DNA from: Clostridia bacterium
GTDB lineage: Bacteria; Bacillota; Clostridia; Oscillospirales; Oscillospiraceae
DNA length: 8,703 nucleotides
Assembly (NCBI GenBank): GCA_021153265.1
Contig: JAGKTU010000087.1
Span: 1 to 8,703 of the forward strand
Direction of reading: 5' to 3'
Of this stretch, positions 6,486 to 8,703 are shown one piece after another; position 1 is the stretch's first letter, and every line of letters begins with the position of its first letter. The position numbers were made by a program, and so were the translations under genes. Under the pieces are notes generated by a model. It was not told the DNA's origin and searched no databases. It saw only the letters and a list, made by a program, of their open reading frames with translations.

Positions 6486-6680
6486 TCATATTTTTTGAAC
6501 GATTTGTGAGTTTTCACCGTCTGAAAGATTCCATTCGCGGAAACACACCAGAAAGTGGTCACATTCGTCGCAGCAGCACTCCACCCCCGGCTGCATACCG
6601 TTTCCGGGACAATCCTTCCCCGAAAGCCCCGGCTTCAGCAACATTCCTGTACCGGGATCCATCCAATCTTCCTGCTTCAT
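6486..6680 (-). CDS. Small cysteine-rich protein, unknown function
   Basis: The 64-aa product has six cysteines: C24, then a tight CCCDEC cluster (C35, C36, C37, C40) and C46 in the segment DHFLVCF. The spacing suggests metal binding or a thiol-based structure, but no family can be named with certainty. I have a vague memory of short Clostridial hypothetical proteins with a similar CCCDECD core. The N-terminus (MKQEDWMDPGTGMLLKPG) is hydrophilic, and no signal peptide or membrane segment is seen. Support for it being real: AGGAG 8 bases before ATG 6680, a perfect consensus promoter (6742-6770) and the non-random cysteine motif. It diverges from the HTH gene at 6789, and its 3' end lies 21 bases before the rimP promoter with no terminator between, so readthrough into the rimP operon is possible. 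Confidence 0.7.
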   Translation of the reverse strand: MKQEDWMDPGTGMLLKPGLSGKDCPGNGMQPGVECCCDECDHFLVCFREWNLSDGENSQIVQKI

Positions 6681-6714
6681 GTCCTTTGCTCCTGATCTCT
6701 TTCACACATTTTGT

Positions 6715-6729
6715 GGGGATTATATCCCC
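6715..6729. promoter_or_regulatory. Perfect palindrome, candidate operator in the divergent control region
   Basis: GGGGATTATATCCCC is a 6-bp inverted repeat with a 3-base centre. It lies just downstream of the expected start of the cysteine-rich gene's transcript. A related sequence, GAGATTATAACCCC (6739-6752), overlaps the -10 box of that promoter, so the GGGG-W-TATAATC-type motif occurs twice with centres about 24 bases apart. Another short inverted repeat, ATTAT-N7-ATAAT (6742-6758), overlaps the second copy. Such an arrangement is typical of repressor binding sites. The neighbouring Cro/C1-type protein is the obvious candidate ligand, but this is inferred. Confidence 0.5.
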
Positions 6730-6758
6730 TTAATAAATGAGATTATAACCCCCATAAT
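6730..6758 (+). promoter_or_regulatory. Weak candidate promoter for the HTH gene
   Basis: TTAATA (6730-6735), 17 bases, CATAAT (6753-6758). The -10 box matches 5 of 6 consensus positions and the -35 box 4 of 6. It overlaps the strong opposing promoter, so the two would compete for polymerase. The call rests on spacing and position only. Confidence 0.3.
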
Positions 6759-6770
6759 AGAACTTGTCAA
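6742..6770 (-). promoter_or_regulatory. Perfect consensus sigma-A promoter for the cysteine-rich gene
   Basis: Reading the minus strand: TTGACA (6765-6770), exactly 17 bases, then TATAAT (6742-6747). Both hexamers match consensus at every position. The expected start is near 6735, about 55 bases ahead of the ATG at 6680. A promoter this strong for a tiny gene usually needs a repressor, which fits the palindrome just downstream. Confidence 0.85.
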
Positions 6771-6788
6771 GATTGGGGGGTGTATCGA

Positions 6789-7004
6789 ATGATTCGATTT
6801 GACAAGCTGTGGGTCACTATGAAAGAAAAGAACATTACAACCTACCAGCTTCGTGAGCAGTGCGGCATCGACAGCAAGACCGTACGCAGGCTGAAAGCCA
6901 ACGATAACATCGAAACAAAGACCTTGAATAAGCTCTGCGCTGTTCTGGATTGCAGATTAGAGGATATTGCGGAATATATCAAGGACGAACCCACCGAAAC
7001 CTAA
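6789..7004 (+). CDS. Small Cro/C1-type HTH transcriptional regulator
   Basis: The 71-aa single-domain protein is of the short XRE / HTH_26 type (YozG-like). The helix-turn-helix is seen as NITTYQLREQCGIDSKTVRRLKAND (about 15-39), followed by the typical tail ETKTLNKLCAVLDCRLEDIAEYI (42-64). Such proteins bind DNA as dimers and commonly act as repressors, often of their own or a neighbouring gene. A GTG at 6780 in frame is possible, but ATG 6789 has GGGGGG (6775-6780) at 8-base spacing and gives the family's usual MIRFDKLW-type start. It diverges from the cysteine-rich gene across a 108-base region with a palindrome and opposing promoters, and is closed by a strong terminator, so it is a monocistronic unit. 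Confidence 0.9.
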   Translation: MIRFDKLWVTMKEKNITTYQLREQCGIDSKTVRRLKANDNIETKTLNKLCAVLDCRLEDIAEYIKDEPTET

Positions 7005-7008
7005 TAGC

Positions 7009-7042
7009 AACGCCCAATGTCTTTAGACATTGGGCGTTTTTT
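7009..7042 (+). terminator. Intrinsic terminator of the HTH gene
   Basis: AACGCCCAATGTC (7009-7021) pairs perfectly with GACATTGGGCGTT (7026-7038) around a TTTA loop. The stem is followed by a run of six Ts (7037-7042). It begins 4 bases after the stop codon. On the opposite strand there is no T-run after the stem, so it acts in one direction. Confidence 0.95.
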
Positions 7043-7045
7043 ACC

Positions 7046-7071
7046 GTAGGGGAGGGTCACTGACCCTCCCG
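7046..7071. repeat. 26-bp hairpin repeat, left inverted copy
   Basis: This 26-base sequence is the exact reverse complement of 7781-7806. Its core is itself a near-perfect palindrome: GGGAGGGTCA and TGACCCTCCC around a single base, a 10-bp stem. The outer GTAG end defines orientation. It lies just after the HTH terminator. I recall GGGAGGGTCA-type hairpins as dispersed repeats in gut Clostridia, but this was not searched. Confidence 0.85.
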
Positions 7072-7104
7072 AATCCTCCCGACTACCAATCTGACCGTCC
7101 AGCG

Positions 7105-7149
7105 CACCCAGCCACCGACCCCCTCTGTCATTGCGAGGAGCGCAGCGAC
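7105..7149. repeat. 45-bp direct repeat, left copy (truncated dispersed element)
   Basis: These 45 bases are identical to 7695-7739. They contain GTCATTGCGAGGAGCGCAGC, the core of a widely dispersed bacterial repeat that normally continues with GTGGCAATCTCC. In this copy that continuation is missing: identity stops at 7149, exactly the last base of the membrane-protein gene's stop codon. Confidence 0.9.
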
Positions 7150-7568
7150 TATGATCGTTTCCATGTTTTTGTTTCATTTTTTACATAGACGCATTGAAAA
7201 ACAATCGAAAACGCCAAGAAAACTGCAACACTTAACCAATATGTCGGCAATGCTGTTATGAATCCATCTTTCCAATGGAAGCCCGTCTGAATATTACACA
7301 CTTCCTGCCACTTTCCGAACGCAATGGTTAACAGGCATACGTTAGCAATGATGCTTAACTCCGCAAGAACAAACATGATTCTGCTGTTTTCTTTCTTGAA
7401 CAGATAGATTCCCAGTATCACCAGAGGTATCAGGAACCATTCCATAAATATATAGCCAAATCGATACCCCATCACCTTTGGATTGTACGTAAACCACGGC
7501 AGAAAGAGGGATAGAATCATCAAAATATATAATCCCTTCAATGCGTTACGCAGTCCCTTCTTTCCCAT
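7149..7568 (-). CDS. Predicted four-helix membrane protein, unknown function
   Basis: The 139-aa product is not a family I recognise. Four hydrophobic segments are clear: about residues 10-27 (LKGLYILMILSLFLPWFT), 38-57, 64-84 and 106-128. Loops are short, the N-terminus is positively charged (MGKKGLRN), and the C-terminus is basic (KNETKTWKRS). The pattern suggests a small inner-membrane protein without an enzymatic signature. An upstream in-frame ATG at 7628 exists, but AAAGGAG lies 8 bases before ATG 7568. A possible promoter is TTTACA (7631-7636), 17 bases, TATTGT (7608-7613) on the minus strand, which is weak. The gene is AT-richer than the core operon and lies between perfect 45-bp direct repeats, so acquisition as a cassette is likely. 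The stop codon's last base belongs to the left repeat. Confidence 0.75.
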   Translation of the reverse strand: MGKKGLRNALKGLYILMILSLFLPWFTYNPKVMGYRFGYIFMEWFLIPLVILGIYLFKKENSRIMFVLAELSIIANVCLLTIAFGKWQEVCNIQTGFHWKDGFITALPTYWLSVAVFLAFSIVFQCVYVKNETKTWKRS

Positions 7569-7694
7569 CCATGTCACTCCTTTATCAATGTCCTCTTTAC
7601 TAAGATAACAATAACATTCAATATACATCGTGTAAAGCGTGTTCGGTTGTTATTAATGAAATCTTAATGTACGATTGCACTGCTCGACCCCTCA

Positions 7695-7739
7695 CACCCA
7701 GCCACCGACCCCCTCTGTCATTGCGAGGAGCGCAGCGAC
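7695..7739. repeat. 45-bp direct repeat, right copy
   Basis: It is identical to 7105-7149 and in the same orientation. Here the dispersed element is more complete, continuing as GTGGCAATCTCC (7740-7751). Recombination between the two copies would remove 590 bases containing the whole membrane-protein gene and leave one intact repeat. Confidence 0.9.
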
Positions 7740-7780
7740 GTGGCAATCTCCTGCTACAATCCGCTCCGTATCATGATAAA

Positions 7781-7806
7781 CGGGAGGGTCAGTGACCCTC
7801 CCCTAC
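7781..7806. repeat. 26-bp hairpin repeat, right inverted copy
   Basis: It is the exact reverse complement of 7046-7071, with the same internal 10-bp stem. With its partner it brackets the direct repeats and the membrane-protein gene. Confidence 0.85.
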
Positions 7807-7849
7807 AATATAATAAATCTCCCGTTCCGAAAATCGGAATTTGTGGTGC

Positions 7850-8344
7850 TTATCTTCCCCAAAATCTACGGCAAGACTGTTCTACTTCTTCTTTGTCCCG
7901 AATTGTATGAATCATTCCGAATTCGTCCAAGGTGAAAATATTTTTGAAACAGTCGGGCATTTCATCGTATTGCTTTTCCAATTGCACATTAAATAACCGA
8001 AAACACTCATAATTATAGTGTTCCAATAAATAGGGCATGAGAAAAACTGAGCGCATAGGTTCATATTCTGTGTAGTTGTAGGGCGTCTTATCTGATCTCT
8101 TCTTCATCAGTTCAAGAAGTTTGTCCATCAAAACCGAAACTTCATCCTCTGTGGCATAAGCGGCGTAGCCTCTAACCGTGCGCAGCTTTATATCCAAGCA
8201 GCGTTCTTTCTTGAAAGCCTTAAGGAAAAAATCCTTTCCATCAATCGGCATATCCAAGAGCAGCTGCCGCAATATTTCGTTTCTTTTGGATATTTCTTTT
8301 TCTTGAAAGAATGACTCCATTAAGTGCTCGTGTTGATTTTCCAT
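7850..8344 (-). CDS. Uncharacterised soluble protein (164 aa)
   Basis: No family can be named. The 164-aa product is predicted cytosolic: no signal peptide or membrane segment, rich in charged residues and probably mostly helical. Noticeable stretches are KDFFLKAFKKERCLDIKLRTVRGYAAYATEDEV (37-69), KKRSDKTPYNYTEYEPMRSVFLMPYLLEHYNYECF (81-115) and YDEMPDCFKNIFTLDEFG (126-143). These look like constrained, conserved protein rather than random reading. Lone proteins of this size in accessory regions are sometimes immunity or orphan antitoxin-like proteins, but nothing here shows that. The start ATG 8344 follows GGGGTG with about 5 bases of spacing, and a promoter lies at 8382-8410. It is AT-richer than the core operon, which suggests a separate history. 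Confidence 0.8.
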   Translation of the reverse strand: MENQHEHLMESFFQEKEISKRNEILRQLLLDMPIDGKDFFLKAFKKERCLDIKLRTVRGYAAYATEDEVSVLMDKLLELMKKRSDKTPYNYTEYEPMRSVFLMPYLLEHYNYECFRLFNVQLEKQYDEMPDCFKNIFTLDEFGMIHTIRDKEEVEQSCRRFWGR

Positions 8345-8381
8345 TTTTCACCCCTGCTAATTCAAGTTTATCCTTTCTTTA

Positions 8382-8410
8382 AGTATACCACAGTTGATCA
8401 GCAGATACAA
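8382..8410 (-). promoter_or_regulatory. Extended -10 promoter of the 164-aa gene
   Basis: Minus strand: TTGTAT (8405-8410), 17 bases, TATACT (8382-8387), preceded by TGG, which gives an extended -10 (TGnTATACT). The -35 box matches only 3 of 6 positions, but the extended -10 compensates. It begins right after the terminator stem of the upstream gene. Confidence 0.6.
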
Positions 8411-8444
8411 GAACAGGCACAGCAGAATGACCTGCTGTGCCTGT
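8405..8444 (-). terminator. Intrinsic terminator of the gltA-like gene
   Basis: ACAGGCACAGCAG (8413-8425) and CTGCTGTGCCTGT (8432-8444) form a perfect 13-bp stem with a 6-base loop, 7 bases after the stop codon. The minus-strand tail is TCTTGTAT, a poor T-run, so termination may be incomplete. The tail overlaps the -35 box of the next gene. Confidence 0.75.
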
Positions 8445-8451
8445 AACGCAA

Positions 8452-8703
8452 TTACTGGTTCTTGATGAACTTGTCGATGGCGGCTGCGCCCTTCTTACCT
8501 GCGCCCATGGCCAGGATAACGGTGGCAGCGCCGGTGACGGCGTCGCCGCCGGCGAAGACGCCCTCGCGGGTGGTCATCTCGTTCTCGTTGACGATCAGGC
8601 AGCCCTTGCGGTTGGTCTCCAGACCGGGGGTGGTGGAGCGGATCAGGGGGTTGGGGTTGGTGCCCAGGGACATGATGACGGTGTCAACATCCAGGATGAA
8701 CTC
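8452..8703 (-). CDS. gltA: C-terminus of GltA/NfnB-type NADPH-dependent oxidoreductase (partial)
   Basis: Only the last 83 codons are in the window; the frame is open to the edge and the start lies beyond 8703. The fragment matches the C-terminal part of the flavoprotein family that includes the homotetrameric NADPH-dependent glutamate synthase GltA (small subunit GltD) and the electron-bifurcating NfnB. Visible are DVDTVIMSLGTNPNPLI, then STTPGLETN, and the dinucleotide/FAD-binding motif GVFAGGDAVTGAATVILAMG followed by AGKKGAAAIDKF. These enzymes use FAD and Fe-S clusters to move electrons between NADPH and a partner. GltA and NfnB share this tail, so the symbol is the likelier of two. The upstream neighbour outside the window (nfnA would be tightly linked) would decide. 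A terminator follows at once. Confidence 0.85.
   Translation of the reverse strand, partial: EFILDVDTVIMSLGTNPNPLIRSTTPGLETNRKGCLIVNENEMTTREGVFAGGDAVTGAATVILAMGAGKKGAAAIDKFIKNQ

Larger units (their letters stand above)
7569..7849. other. Intergenic region with promoter and repeats
   Basis: This stretch between the two accessory genes has no open reading frame I would support. From left to right it holds the ribosome binding site and weak promoter of the membrane-protein gene (7574-7636), an AT-rich spacer, the right 45-bp direct repeat with its GTGGCAATCTCC continuation (7695-7751), the right 26-bp hairpin (7781-7806), and a small inverted repeat TTCCGA-AAA-TCGGAA (7825-7839). That last repeat lies 10 bases past the stop of the 164-aa gene and might weakly end its transcript, although it lacks a proper T-run. 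Confidence 0.6.

Noticed and set aside
6780..7004. A toxin-antitoxin module made of the HTH gene and a neighbour
   Set aside because: The HTH gene is alone on its strand with a strong terminator, and the divergent cysteine-rich protein has no toxin motif. A regulator-target pair fits better.
7046..7806. A CRISPR array or an insertion sequence in the repeat-rich accessory region
   Set aside because: There are only two copies of each repeat, with no regular spacing and no spacers. The enclosed gene encodes a membrane protein without transposase motifs.

Overview
The window is bacterial chromosome, most likely from a gut member of the Bacillota, class Clostridia, near the Oscillospiraceae/Ruminococcaceae. 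The evidence is the Gram-positive gene order rimP-nusA-rnpM(ylxR)-rplGA(ylxQ)-infB-rbfA-nrnA, strong AGGAGG-type ribosome binding sites, consensus sigma-A promoters, a GC-rich core operon beside AT-richer accessory genes, and several short palindromic repeats of the kind scattered through such genomes. The lineage is inferred from these features and no database search was made.

Layout. Positions 108-6359 hold a seven-gene minus-strand operon for translation, transcription and RNA turnover: RimP (30S maturation), NusA (elongation/termination factor), RnpM (RNase P modulator), an L7Ae-like RNA-binding protein, IF-2, RbfA (30S maturation) and the DHH phosphoesterase NrnA. It has its own promoter (6436-6464) and a 12-bp terminator-like hairpin in the leader just before rimP (6384-6411). 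Three gaps inside the operon are wider than usual and each contains a hairpin-forming sequence: rnpM/nusA, infB/rplGA and rbfA/infB.

Upstream of the operon is a 64-codon cysteine-rich minus-strand gene (6486-6680), driven by a perfect TTGACA-17-TATAAT promoter. It diverges from a small plus-strand Cro/C1-type repressor-like gene (6789-7004) that ends in a textbook terminator. A perfect 15-bp palindrome and a related half-copy lie in the shared control region, so these two genes may form a small regulatory pair.

Positions 7043-7849 are accessory. A four-helix membrane protein gene (7149-7568, minus) lies between perfect 45-bp direct repeats, which themselves lie inside perfect 26-bp inverted repeats. 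This looks like a gain/loss cassette. Next come an unrecognised 164-aa soluble protein gene (7850-8344, minus) with its own extended -10 promoter, and the C-terminal 83 codons of a GltA/NfnB-type NADPH oxidoreductase (8452-8703, minus, cut by the window edge) with a 13-bp terminator stem.

The core operon is ordinary in content. The parts that may be new are regulatory or structural: the leader attenuator, the divergent HTH/Cys-rich locus and the repeat-framed cassette. No complete novel defence or biosynthetic system can be supported from this window alone.
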